This document shows positions 10,649 through 23,389 of a stretch of 64,000 bases of DNA, one piece after another; the first letter of the stretch is position 1; each line of letters begins with the position of its first letter. Made by a program: the position numbers and the translations under genes. The stretch lies in NCBI GenBank assembly GCA_036937835.1, contig CM072876.1, positions 5,575,001 to 5,639,000 on the forward strand, in the 5' to 3' direction. Source of the DNA: Pampus argenteus. Lineage: Eukaryota; Chordata; Actinopteri; Scombriformes; Stromateidae. The notes below the pieces were generated by a model. That model saw only the letters and a program-made list of their open reading frames with translations, searched no databases and was not told where the DNA came from.

Positions 10649-13600
10649 TCCATTCGTGAGCATGTTATGTGTACTTGTACAAATGTACAGTACTCATAGG
10701 ATCTACAGGGGGTTTCCAGAGCAAATTGCTCAAGAGCAAATAAAACTTTCCGTGGTGCAATAAAATGTATGTGGAACGAACAGGAGGGACATTGGTGCAG
10801 CTCTGAAGGTGGGAAACAACCTTGAGAATTTGTTGAAAAAATATATACATAAGGGTTTGACATGATATGTTCTGACAGCCACTGACGTTGACTCTGTAAA
10901 TAAGAAATAGTATCACAAGTATAGGAAGTTATAACTGTTAAACCGTTAAACAAAATAATATATACGGTATATATATTTATGACATTATGTTTTGGAGGCA
11001 CTTTTCCTGAAAAATGAATGTTTTAGGCTGTTGAATATGGAAAGGAATTAGTGTTAGTAAACAGTGCTTGAAATACTGTTTACTTGTGGAATAACACTGG
11101 GGCAGCAGTAGTCCATCCTCTTCTGAGTTATTCCACTGTCTTTAAATTATGTGAGTGTGCCTGTGTGTTTTCTCTTCTCTTTTCTTTTGTGATCTGTTTG
11201 TTCTTTGGGAGGCATCCCTATCCCTCTGGTCAGACAAAAGTGCCGCGTTGAGCAAAACCTCCACTCCACTTTTATGGTCTGTGTGGGCCGTCCTATTTGT
11301 ACATGCTTAGAGCAAATTAGACCAGCAGCTGCGCATGGCTGTCCCGTTCCATGTTGGCTTTTCATGATAAAAATATGCTTCGGTAAACCTCGCAGCTTGG
11401 ATCCAGAAATATGCGGCCCGTTTCTTCTGGCACTGACACCTCTTCATATTTACAATCAGCACTTCCCTTTTTCCGGCATAAAAAGAGAAAGACATAGGGA
11501 GACAGAGAGACAGAATAGGGGGGTGTAAGTAAATCAAAAGGGTGGAGAGAGAGGGGGCAGAAAGAAACAGAGGGACCACCTATGCAGATGTTTTCCACAT
11601 GTAGAAGCAAAACAAGCTGCAGCAAGATGAGTATGAGGAGAGTGAAGAGAGAAGGCTGCACCTGTTATGGGGTGATGATCTGCCCATGGGTGACATCAGT
11701 CCTTGTAACGTGTCATGCTGCTTGAATCATTAACAAGAGGCCAGTTAAGGTTCTTTGTGCGCACGTCATATTAATGTGTTCTTAGTTGATGTAGTTGTAG
11801 TTTGGGAATTTAAAGAAAAAGCATTATATTACAAATCTGTAAAGTAGAGTGATTAAAGAGCCCAAAAGGAATAATTATTCTGTAAAACAACATTGTAGGC
11901 TATAAAATAGCTTGTTGTTGTAAAATATGAAATAAAGTGCCAGCCAACCTTCAAACTAAAGCAGAAGGCTTCCTTTGTGATAGTATTTATTGAAATATTC
12001 AGTTTAAAAAGAAATATCTGAATTAGAGATAAATTGAAACCTCAGCCTGGCTGTGACGAGGTTTACTTCACTTTTTAATGTTTAAGTCAATATGACACAC
12101 CTGCCTGATTTCCATCGATCACATAGGCACCGTTGGGAAAGGTAGCAGGTAAATATAATTTATGACCGCGTGACAAGAATACGAAATATTCCCGACTCGG
12201 AATTGAGTTCTTAGGATAATCATCCATGATTACAGCCTTCGAAGCCAAAACACACTTCATGTGAAAGAGGTTGTTTTCATCTGCATGCTGCAGCAGCACG
12301 GCTGGCTGACAGAGTTACCTATTCTCCCGAGGGCTCTCACTCTCCTTCTGCCTCTATTGGACTGGCCCGCAGCAGGTCTTGTAGCCCCCGGGGACTGTCC
12401 TGGGAGACCTGGACAACATTGGCAGCAGGCGGCTTAGCGGTGTCATTTCGCTGCGGTGAGCTACGGACAAAAGCATCTCTTGTTGTCGCAAGCTGTTTGT
12501 GGTGCTGCTTTCCCAGCCCTGTGGAAAGGACAGCCAGTGACCAATGCCAAACAAACCTGCTCCAGCTCACCTGTGCAGTGAATGTAGAACCGAGTGACCC
12601 AGATCTGGATGGAAACCATTGCAAATATTTCCCAGCAAGGTCTGTGGAAGAAGCATTTAGCTGGGCCTCTCCGCTGGGAATTTAACTAACTGTAAATGAT
12701 TCTGACTCCATCCAGTTTGTGTCATCTGTTCCTAAGAAGTAGTAAACATTTGGTTTACCATCAAACCATCCAGCACGTAGCTCAGTGCAATGCAAGGTGT
12801 GGATTGAAGTGTAATAACACTTAAGCGTCTAAGACAATTGTGTATTTATCTTGTAACTTGGTGAATAATGTATTACATAACAGAGCAAGTGATGAGAACA
12901 ACAGTATGATTAGAAGCAGAGTTGCTGTTGATGAGCAGTGAACCTGTTTATTGCCTTGTCTGTGCAGTGTTGCTGGCAGGGCAAAACCTCCTTTGACCAA
13001 AGTACAGCTCAGTTTAGAAGTGTAAGCCATGCTACAAATATTTGGCTTGGCCATGGAAATTGAATTATATTGGCACGGAAAACCTACAAATAAAAAACAG
13101 CAACCTTGGGAACAATTATGTGAAGTGAAATGCGGTTAAACCAAGTGCTACTGGTTTTCCTTTCCATCCAAAAGGAAAAATCTGCATTAGCAAAGTTTAT
13201 CTCCATTAATAAATATCTTGAAGTATTTATCCTCTCCATGGAAGCTGTAGCTATAGCTCATTTTTGTAGTGTTGTATAGCTTATTGGTGTTGCATACGGC
13301 CTTAAACGAGAACACGTCTTCTGGGGCATTCATTCATTCGAACTCAAAGCTGTGGTGAGTTAATGGTGCATTTCAACCTCAGACAAAACCCCAAATACAA
13401 ATAGCATTTAATAATTGTTTCTTTTTCCCTCAGAACTCGTAATACACCACAGTCAATTTGACATAAATAGCAATAATGTCTGTTTCTGCAATGAACAAAC
13501 AAAGGATCATTTATATGTGTTAACGTATTCATTTCTTTTCTCTACCCAAATATACCCAAAGTATAACATGTAATATTTAACACTGACTGTGTCTTTGAAG

Positions 13601-15313
13601 AAACTCTGAACAGAATGCACATATTGAGTTGGCAAATAATACTGCAGGAAAAGGCAGGAGGATAGACTGCTATACAAATCAAACAATCACTATAATATTA
13701 TACCTACCTATAAGAAAAAATACAATAAACCCACAGTATAGTCACAATATAATATATTTTGTTACAGTATGTAACAACATATATTAAAAACATAAATTTG
13801 GATAAATGTCACAATAGTCAATCTCGTAATATTAGTAATAGTAATATCAGTATAGTTTTTTTTTTTTTTTTTTTTAATCACCCCACTTTTTCACTATTGT
13901 ATGTACTAAAAACACTGTTGACTGTACAACCGTTGCCAACATTAGTGATAATGCTGTTAAAGTAGAGACCATAATTTTATTTCACTTGTATATATGGGTT
14001 ACAGGAAATTGAAAAGGACAATTTCTAGAGTTGGGATCTTTTTGGAAACGCTTAAATCCCTGCTGGCACTGAACTTTTGAACTAATAATAATCCCAAGGA
14101 CCACTAAGGCATTTAGTATTTAATTTGGATCACACATGGTTACAGATTTTGAGCTCCTCACCACACTAACCATGAAAACATAGGGTTATTGTTTTTCATG
14201 AGGGCCTCATCAGTAGGGCATTGACTGGGTCTTCTCTCATTAGCCATTGAAGCCCCCACCTGCAGAACATAGGAAACACAAACACCGTTGCTCTCATTGA
14301 CACTAACGCAGCTAGCCAGCTACCTAGCTAACCATCATGCAAACCTTTAAGCCAGCTTTGTTTGCTCACAGCTGAGGCTCAAAAGAAAGGCAGGACCAGT
14401 GCAGAAAAGGGCCAGCTTTGACAATTTTCACACAAAGGGAGCACTGTTGGCTAACAGTGAGCGGCCTGTTTCTGGGAGGTTTGCACTGTTCCTGGGGCCC
14501 ATTTCATGGAACAGTTAGCAAGGCCAAAGGCAACCCGTGGACTGTAGTGATAGTTAAGGCCTTCGGGGCCAAACCTGGGTCTGGCTCTAGTTCTCCCCTC
14601 TGTCCCCCACCCAGTCCGGAGGCTTTCACAAAGCCAAGCGGGGACTCTGAGTGCTGCAGGTGTCCTCTCATAAAGACCCACATCACATGGGCGAGTGGGC
14701 TGACTGTCTGACTGACTTGGCATGTTTGGCTTATTTATTATTATTTTTTTCCCCTCAGCACAGGTGTTGGGAAAATTCAAGACAGTATAAAGTACTAGTG
14801 AAAACTAGTGAAATTATTAGCTGTAATAATAGTTTTGTATTTTCACTATGTAAATAAGTCTATATGCTTGTCGGTCACTATAATGCCGTTGATGGTTTAT
14901 GACATTAATGTCAGTGATCTGGGTGTGGATTTAATAAGGATGTGGTTGGCTTCGGTGGTCTAGAGTGTTAAGATAGGTGTGGTTGACTCATTCAGGTTGA
15001 AGCAAAAACAGTCCAGACGATTATTAATGGACAGATTAACATTAAAAAATAACCCAGACCTCAGCTTGCGCTGCTATCACTATCCATCATTCAGAACTGG
15101 GCTTTGGTTAGGTCATTAATTTCTTTCTACCTCCCATTCGCAGTGTCAGTATTTGAGAAGATGCTTCCTCCAGCTGCAGCAGCAATTACAACAGCTATCA
15201 AAAAGAACAGTCACTGCGTTCGTTTGATTTAGCCTTAATGGGATGGATAGCCTAGAAATATGGCTTGCGTGGTGAGAAGGGGAAAAAGGAAGAAAGCATG
15301 CGAGTAAAGACAG

Positions 15314-15332
15314 GAGAGAGAGAGAGAGAGAG
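15314..15332. repeat. GA microsatellite
   Basis: A perfect GA run of about nine units. Confidence 0.9.
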
Positions 15333-18300
15333 ATTAATATCCAGGCTTCTCTCCTCCTGACCGCAAAGTAGGCATAAAGAGCCCGGCGCCTCATTGATGT
15401 CAACCCTAACTGTGCCTGTCCTGTAGTTTTCAGTTTGGTTTGGACAGAACAGGCGGCCTGGCCTACAGGGGTTGGGAGGACAGGGCCCAGGGTTTCCCAC
15501 ATCATTCAAGGGCCTCTGATAGGCGGTCACACAGGCCGGTAATGACAGGGGGAGAGATTTAGTATTAAAGTCTTCTCTGCTGCCTCCTTTGCTCCTGTCT
15601 GACGTCAGGCTGTTAAATACGGGGATGAGAGCATGGCATGGCCCTATGAGGAAGGGAGCTAGTTAGTTGTCTTAAGTATACAGCTTTGTGTGAGAGAAGG
15701 CTGGCTGACTTCTCTTGAAGTGTTGCTAAGGACACAAGCTGTACACAAGGGGGGAATTTGAGATCACAGTCAATCATTAAAGGGATCTACATCTGCCATA
15801 AATATGAATTCAGTCAAGGTAAATGGTGATACGTTTGAAGTAAGGAGGGACATACATATACTAACACTGACTCATTCTAAGTGGTTTGTAATTCACTGGG
15901 TGGACTCTGGGTTAGCAATACAATAATACTGGCCAGTAAAATATACTTTGTTGTCTTTAGTTGTTTGGAAGTCCTGGCTTGCCATCTTTGCCAGTTTTAT
16001 AACCACTGTCCCACATACAATGCTGAGGGTTTTTCCCTGGTTATTTGTAGACCATTATAATATTTGCGTTGATGACTAATGAACTTAGAAAGCCAAGTAG
16101 ATGGTTGGAGACTGGTTTAAAAATGTCATATACTTACAAGTAAAAGGCCTCATTGTCTTTGACAGTTTGCTCAACCATACAACCAATACCCAAAGCAGCT
16201 CAACATTAAAGCAGCCGATTGCCGCACCTGCATCCACAGATCATCACACCATTGTGGCATTTAAAGAAAAGGCCTCAGTCAAACACGCCCCCTGACCTTC
16301 TCCAGCTAACATAAACTAATTAGGCTGGCTCTGAAAGGAATGGCCCGCCATTGGATTAATCAGCCTTCACAGATCTGGACCATGCAATTCTGCTCCAGCC
16401 AGCTCTCCCCACTAGAACCTCATTATCTCACGTTTTCAAAGGAGCGCCGTGGCGAATAGAAGAAGAGATGGCGAAAACGGAGGAGGTGGTGGTGCAGGAA
16501 GGGGCTTCCCCTGTTCCTCTCTTCTCACATCGGACTCAGAAAGGAAATGTCAAGCGTGAAGCTCCAAGAGTGGTCAGTACCGCTCAGTCCAGCAGGCAGC
16601 ACAGAGGGGGCCTTTGTCCACCATCACTTAGCACCAATTACAGCCCGTCAAAATAGTTTTTCTGCTGCGGGGCGACGTGTTAATGGGCCCGGCGTTGGGT
16701 GTGAGGAGCGACCTTGTCCACACACACCAACCAGGGGTCAGGGGTTAATAGGGCCTCTCTGATGTGGCGGATGAGATTTCTGCAACCTTTAGCTGGCGAG
16801 GGAAAGCCAGGACAAAGCCTGTAGAATGTGATACAATTAGGCGGACAGCTAACCATCCTGAATGGAGCTGCTTCGAAGAAGGGGGATAGCCGCATTAGCT
16901 AAGAGCAGATGGGCAGCCGGATGCTAGCCAAACAGGTGCCAGGGAAGGTCAAAACCCCTCCCAAATGCGAAAGAGGACCCAGGTGAGGACACAAACACCA
17001 GCCAAACTCAGGGCTTTATTTGGAGTGAACAGCAATTAAAAATCCTGTTGAACAAACGACTGCTCTTCTGGACACAAAGAAGGTCCCTTTGTACTTGTGA
17101 AAAGGTCAGAGACCATCAAGCCTTCTGTAGCATTTCCCATCCCAATCCTGAACCCATGCAGCTGAAGCTTGGCTCAAACAGTGGATTGGACCAGAAAGCC
17201 TGTAGACCGCCCTCAGTCAAACTTGGAAGCTGTCTATTCTCCCATATGAGAAAGTGAATTTGGCATGATTGGCGTCTGACCTATACTGTTTTCCTGAGTT
17301 GACTAATCAGTGATTATCTGATGCAAGATGGAAAAAAAAAAGTCCTGGCAAAATTAAATGTTCATAAAATTGCATTGTGCTACGTGTGCTTGGTCTGGGC
17401 ATGTGAGCACAAAGCCAGGCTTCCGTTTACACCATAAGTGTGGGAACAAAACCAATGCCAAACAACCCATGGGCTCTTAGAAGGCCCACAACACTCTGCC
17501 AGGGAGAGCTGGAGATTTTTGAAAAAATACTCTACACCACACTGAGCAAATCCAACCACATGCAAGCCTGTGGGAACTAGCGGATGACATCTATCCACAT
17601 ATAAATACTCTCAAAATACTTTCTGGACTTATTGGTGTACAGATTGTTCCCCTCACCCAATCCTCTTGGAAATGGTAGTAGTGATCTGGCCCCCAGCTTC
17701 ATCTACTTAATGTTGAAATAAAAGAGGTGATTGAACTCAGCCTCCAAATTGGATTTGTTTAATCTGCATCAAGTTTGAACATCCTGTGTAAACACAAGCG
17801 TGTGCAGATGCCGGAAACGTCACGGCTGGAAACGTAAATTTCCGTGGTTGACTTTGGCAGAGAATCAAAAAAGCGGGAGGGGAAATAAGGCCTGTACAGA
17901 GGCTGGATAACTTCCATTGTTACTGGACAGTCAATGGCTACTTCTTCAATATACAAATTAGTACTTTGAAATGGTAGAGATTGATGATGTCTAACAAATT
18001 TCTGTAATTTTGATAATAGAGATAAATGTCACCCACAAAGTACAGATCCTCTTCAATTAGATTATTATTGTAATTATATAAAATACTATTAGATCACTAG
18101 GATGTGTAAGCCTTATTAGTATCACAACCTCTGGGAACAGGGAGTCTTCAACTTCTCCTCATAACCTTTACACCAAATTCTACTTTGGCAAATGATGCAG
18201 AAGCAAAATTGAATAAACACAAACATCATTAAGAGTTCATGTGTTCCAGTTAAACAACCCTTTGGTTAGACTCTCATTTCCTTAATGGCTTTGCAGCTGT

Positions 18301-18617
18301 ATTTCACCCTCATGTTAAGCCACAAATCTTTGGCAACCAACATGGGTTCTTTTGCCTTGTTTTCCTCAGAGATAAGTGAGAATATGACTTTGCCTTGATA
18401 GGATTTATTATCCTTACAGCAAAGGCTATACCCCTTCAAGCCCAACTCATTAGGGAGTGTGTTTTAGGGAAGGGGGGAGGAGAAATGAAGGTCACTAAAG
18501 GTTAATTCCAATCGCAGTGCCTCCTTGAAGCAGCATGACAGCATGTCTCCTTTGCTCACAGATTGGATGAGTTCTTGGAGATCAGGCTGGCCCGATGACA
18601 ACGTGTGGAAGATTGAG

Positions 18618-18644
18618 TCTCTCTCTCTCTCACACACACACACA
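18618..18644. repeat. Compound TC/CA microsatellite
   Basis: A TC run passes directly into a CA run. Confidence 0.9.
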
Positions 18645-18999
18645 TGCATATTTTTCTCCTTCTCCTACATATGTATTTATTGGATTCATTATTGAGTGGC
18701 ACTGTGTGTGCACATTTGTTTATTGTGTAAGTTAAGTTTATTTAGGATAGTAATGGTTATAACGGATAAAGGATTTGTGGTATTATGTCTGCCGCAACAA
18801 AGGCAATTCCAATAAACCTAATTCTAAACTTAATTTGGATGTTTTGACAGTTGCACGGTTTTATGTGTGATTTATTATGTACACTGTCTAACGGGGTTGA
18901 TATGTTATTGCGCTTCCCTTGTTCTTGCTGTTGTCTTTTATTGTTTTCATTAGCACAAGCTACCGGTTTATGAGTTACCAAAGTACTACACCTTGATGT

Positions 19000-19195
19000 T
19001 GAAGGAAGCAAAGAGAGCAAAGGGGAAGAATCAAAGAAAATCAGAGATGGAGGAGACAAAGGAGTGGCGAAGACATAACAGCAGAGAAAGAAAGAAAGTA
19101 TTTGAAAAAGAGAAAAAGAATGTGAGACGGATTGAAAAATACAAATGAAAGGAAGAAAAAAGAAAACAAAGACAGGCAAGAAAGAGTGAGATGTG
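19000..19195. repeat. Purine-rich low-complexity tract
   Basis: About 190 bases are dominated by A and G (GAAAGAAAGAAAG and similar). The long minus-strand open frame across it is a composition artefact with an Ser/Phe/Leu-rich reading. Confidence 0.7.
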
Positions 19196-22100
19196 GGCCA
19201 TTCATAAGCAGACTTCTCTAAGGGATCTCGGGCCAGCACACCTGCTACTATTCACTTCAGAGGAAATAGACACTCTGTGGAAGAGAGGCTCTTGGCCTCG
19301 GGACAAAACCGCTGCAGCGCCAAATTAGAAACAGGAAGGACTGTGGTAAGGCTCAGATTAAAAACGCACTCCCCACATGGACTCAATATACTGCAGCCCT
19401 GATCCCGCTCTGGAAACCCAAAACCCAACAGCACTATTTTATGTCCCAGTCAACAGAACGCCCGCTGTTTGCACAGTGACAGTACAGAGATTCAGTCCAA
19501 TGTCAACTCCTGAATGTTGGTAAACTGTGGCCCTCTAAATGCTGCCCATTCTAATGAGGAAAAGAAGTTTCTAAGTATAATTTATCAATTTCCCCAGTCA
19601 CAACTGTGGGTACTCAATAATAGTGCATCACGACTGCATTTTCACCAAGACTACTTTGCCCTTAACGCCCTTATACTTTACATGAACCCGGTTATGAGGA
19701 AATTATGTGGATGTCAATGAAAACCAGAATGGTCTTGAGTCTTCCTTTTCTCTCGCAGTGGCCTCTTTCTGGTCTATACCATCTATCAGCATCAGAGCCA
19801 GATGGATGTCAGGCACACACCAAAAGGGAGGATACAGCGCTGAGTTTCCCACAGACGACCATTAGAGCAGCTAATGTTGTCAACAGACAGCTAGCAAGAA
19901 CTAATGATCCATAACACAGTCTATAAAGGAGTGAAACTAGCAAGAGGTCTGTGAATGTACCAGAAGCGGAAATGAATATTGATATATGCCTGCTGCCTGC
20001 CTCTTGTAACCCTTGACCTCTAACGGGTTTCTCCTCTGCTGACGGGAGCTGCAAGGCATTTCCTGCTCGTTCACGTACATACATACTCACCCAATCTGAG
20101 GGAGAAAACGGCCAAAAAAAAGTTTGGTTTTGTAAAAAAAAAAAAGGGAAAAAAAGAAAGAAATCATCACTTCTTACAGCCCAGGATAAGGGAAAAAACT
20201 ATGCACTTATTCTCATACAGTATTTCCATTTACTCATGGGCCTGTCCAAGTAGTGTGTTCCCCTCAATCTATCATTTTCACTGCGGTCACCGATGGTAGA
20301 AAGGCCTACTGTAATTATTCCTACAGATATTGAGGACATCTAGAGGTTGTTTCTTCTCACTGGAAAACAGAACTACTTCTTTCACAAAAAGGTCAAAATT
20401 TCATTATGTGAAGCTCAGTAAGGAGTCACAGAAAGATTCTTACAAGTAATTGAATTCACAGACGTAAGGAGGCAACAAAGAGACATATTTGTATCTTTGA
20501 GAAGAAAGAAGCAAAAGAGAAAAAAATCACAATAATCCAGCTTTGGGACTTTATGTCCCATCTCCCACTGTCCTATTCCTCTGCTGTCTGCTTGATGTGC
20601 CCTTCTACTCTGCAAAGCCTTTGCCTCACAGAAGAGGTCATCACTAATGCTATGAAGGGCTGCATTCACCGCAGGTCCGCTGACTGATGTCTGAGCCAGG
20701 CACGGTGATGGATGTACACACATAAACACACAGACACACACATGCATACACACATTATGCCAGACGGGGAGTGTGCTTAGTAGTGCGACTCCAAGAGGAA
20801 AACCTGCCATGACATCACCCAGGGGAGTGCAGGTGCAGGGCTGGGACAGGAAGTGAGTCACAGGAAGCTTGGTGAGGCAGGCTTTGCCATGCCACTGACA
20901 GGCTGTGGGACAGCAGGGTGATGGAGTGCGAGTTACACCTCGGGGTTGAGCTGGCTGGGGCCTTTCCGCAGGTTGTGGAGGCACTCTTTACAAACGGAAT
21001 ATATAATATCTTGTTCCCTTTGATGAATTGTAGAAAAGGGAGCTGCACAAAAGAGTATTTCAGATTATTTCATTATTCTATTTGGTATGCAGTTGGCTCA
21101 GCATCTGATCAGCAAGTTCAAATTGTGCACAGAGAATATTATTGTATACTATCAGAATTTATTTGTATAGTTTGTTCACTTTCTATATATATATATATAA
21201 CACAAATGCAAACACAACACAGTGTGTGCTCACGGGGCACAGATCGTATCTATACAGGTTGGACAAAATAAGTATCTGCAAGTATTTGATTTGAACATTT
21301 TCCAGAGATGTGTGATGGAGGAGATGGTGTCCTTGACAATGGCAGTCCAGTGGTTTAAACAAAGCTTATTACACTAATGAGAAAAGTGTGGGGAATGGAT
21401 TTGTTCCATACCACCCAGGGAAAGAGAGTCTGTTTCCCCTGGTGCACTGCATCTGGAAGCAGCCTCCTGGTAATCTGCTCTAAGTACAAAAGGTTCAGCA
21501 CCAGCTTGTTCTCATAGACCACCAAGTAAGGCCCCAAACTCTACAACAGGTCTCCTTTCATAGCTGGGGATCAACTGATGCTTGGTGGACTTGGTTCCAG
21601 GCCCAGAGCTTCTCAAGGTGCCACATTGACAGTTGGAACTCAGGACAGTATTATTAGTGTTAGTATTCTGTAATCCTAAACTGTGAAGATGTGTACTGTG
21701 ATTATACAGAAGGCAAGCCTTCCCTGTCTTCCTCATCTCCATTTCTGTCAGGCAGAAGGGGAGAGAGGAGCCTTTGTGGCAGAGGTGGGGAGTAAGTCCC
21801 AAATAAGTGGTGAGAATCAAGCAAGTCAAGTCGAGTCTCTATTATCATAGACACATTGCTCAGGTCCAACACTCAAGTCATATGAAATTCATATGATCTA
21901 ACTCAGTTTCCACATTTAAATCAGTTTAAAGTTAGCGTCTATGAAAAGTTGAGTTTTTGGCACATATTTGGCAGCAGCGTAACATACAGAAAGGCAGAGT
22001 GAAGTTGAGTATAGATCAGCAGGTGTGGTGATTATTAAATACAAATGTTCCAATCAGTTAAATGTGATAACAACAGCTCAACAAATAGAAAACTTTTCTT

Positions 22101-23259
22101 ATGTCTGTAGAGTTCAGAGCTTCACAACAAGAGTCATGACATGAACAGACATCACCACCACAAATCTGCAGCCAAAGACAGATTGAGTATTTTTTTTCAT
22201 TGGTTATTATAATTTTGATATTGTCTGTTTGTTGATTTGATTGCTTAGTTTTATCATGCAATATTTGCATAATTTGTAATTGTAAAGCACTTCGAGCTAC
22301 AGCTTAGTTATTATTATTATCATTATTTATAAATTATTTAGTTATGAGCAACCAGTAATGTGTGGAGAGGTGTGTGTTGGCATATTGTTGTCTGGTGTTG
22401 TTTTCAGGTGATTTAATGAAGGTAAACATTGAACGGATGTGCATAACAGCACTGCATGCTGGCACTGCGCTTCTCAGAGGCTGCAGATTTATCACTGTTT
22501 AACAGCAGTATAAAGCAGCTGTGGACAGCAGATACAGTCGGGATTGCATTATATGTTAAGCATTGATACATTATTGCAGCACATCTGCAGCAAGTACCTA
22601 GTTTCATTGTGTTGATAAAATCACCAAAGCAGCAGCAGATTAATGTGGTTTTGAAACGTTTGTTTTTATGGCACGTCTAGACCAACCAATCAAAATTCAA
22701 CAACCATCGTCTCGCTGGTCACCAAAATATCACACGGACACACAAAACGAGTTTCAAGGTCAGGAAAATACCGGAAAAGCAGTCAGAGCACTGCTTGCGC
22801 TTAATGCTAAAAGTCTCAAGTCATAAATACCAAGCCCAATATGCAAAGTACTGTATACCACAGATAATGGAGTAGTTGGCTTGAGATCTAGATCATATAG
22901 ATAAAGATATAGATATGTGTTTGATGTGAATTTGAGTGTGTACGTGTGTCATATTGTAACTATTAGGCAGTATTCACTGTGTATTGTGAGCATATGTCTA
23001 CTATCCATCATCAAAACAGATAAGTTTTGAGCTTTTTTTTTTCATTGCTAACTCTGAATGAGAACATCCCCGATTTGAAGTTGTATGCGTGGTAATGCAT
23101 GAGATTTACTGTGTCAGAGATTGACATTTATTTAACAGGCATGCTGGGGGATGTCATGTAGCTCCTTTTGATTGATCTCTTCACTTCCTGCTACAAAGAT
23201 GGAGGCCGCTCCTGTAACCACACTACCCCTTTCAAGCTCAGGGTGTAGGAGACGCCCTT

Positions 23260-23370
23260 CGGCAAGGTTCCAGGATCAGTCAGGTTTACCCTTCCCCCCA
23301 AACCTAACTGTAACCATCAGAGCAGTAAACACGACACTGACCTTAGATCAGTGTCTAGAGGCAAATCCAT
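23260..23370. repeat. Dispersed repeat copy A (ACTGACCTTAGATCAG core)
   Basis: The 16-base core ACTGACCTTAGATCAG is at 23336-23351, preceded by CCCCCCAAACCTAACTG and an upstream GGATCAG. The same core and a related order recur at 49745-49880. It resembles an old vertebrate dispersed repeat, but the family name is uncertain. Confidence 0.55.
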
Positions 23371-23389
23371 CCTCCAGCCTGTTTTAGAA

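Larger units (their letters stand above)
10231..23215. other. Non-coding interval between fermt1 and bmp2b, proximal part
   Basis: No gene is recognised on either strand. The longest open frames (for example 18757-19239, minus) are low-complexity readings of purine- or pyrimidine-rich DNA. Small microsatellites occur at 10.6, 15.3 and 18.6 kb. Several repeat-poor stretches (14510-14710, 16310-16430, 17390-17540) look like candidate conserved non-coding elements, which cannot be shown from one genome. Confidence 0.45.

Noticed and set aside
18757..19239. 160-residue open frame on the minus strand
   Set aside because: It reads through a purine-rich tract, giving Ser/Phe/Leu-rich low complexity. 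No splice sites, start context or family motif support it.
20415..20984. 189-residue open frame on the minus strand
   Set aside because: Contains CA-repeat-derived Cys/Val/His runs and no recognisable domain. It is not bounded by convincing gene signals.
21250..21275. TATACAGGTTGGACAAAATA resembling a mariner-type terminus
   Set aside because: Only one short end is present with no partner terminus, so it is too weak to call.
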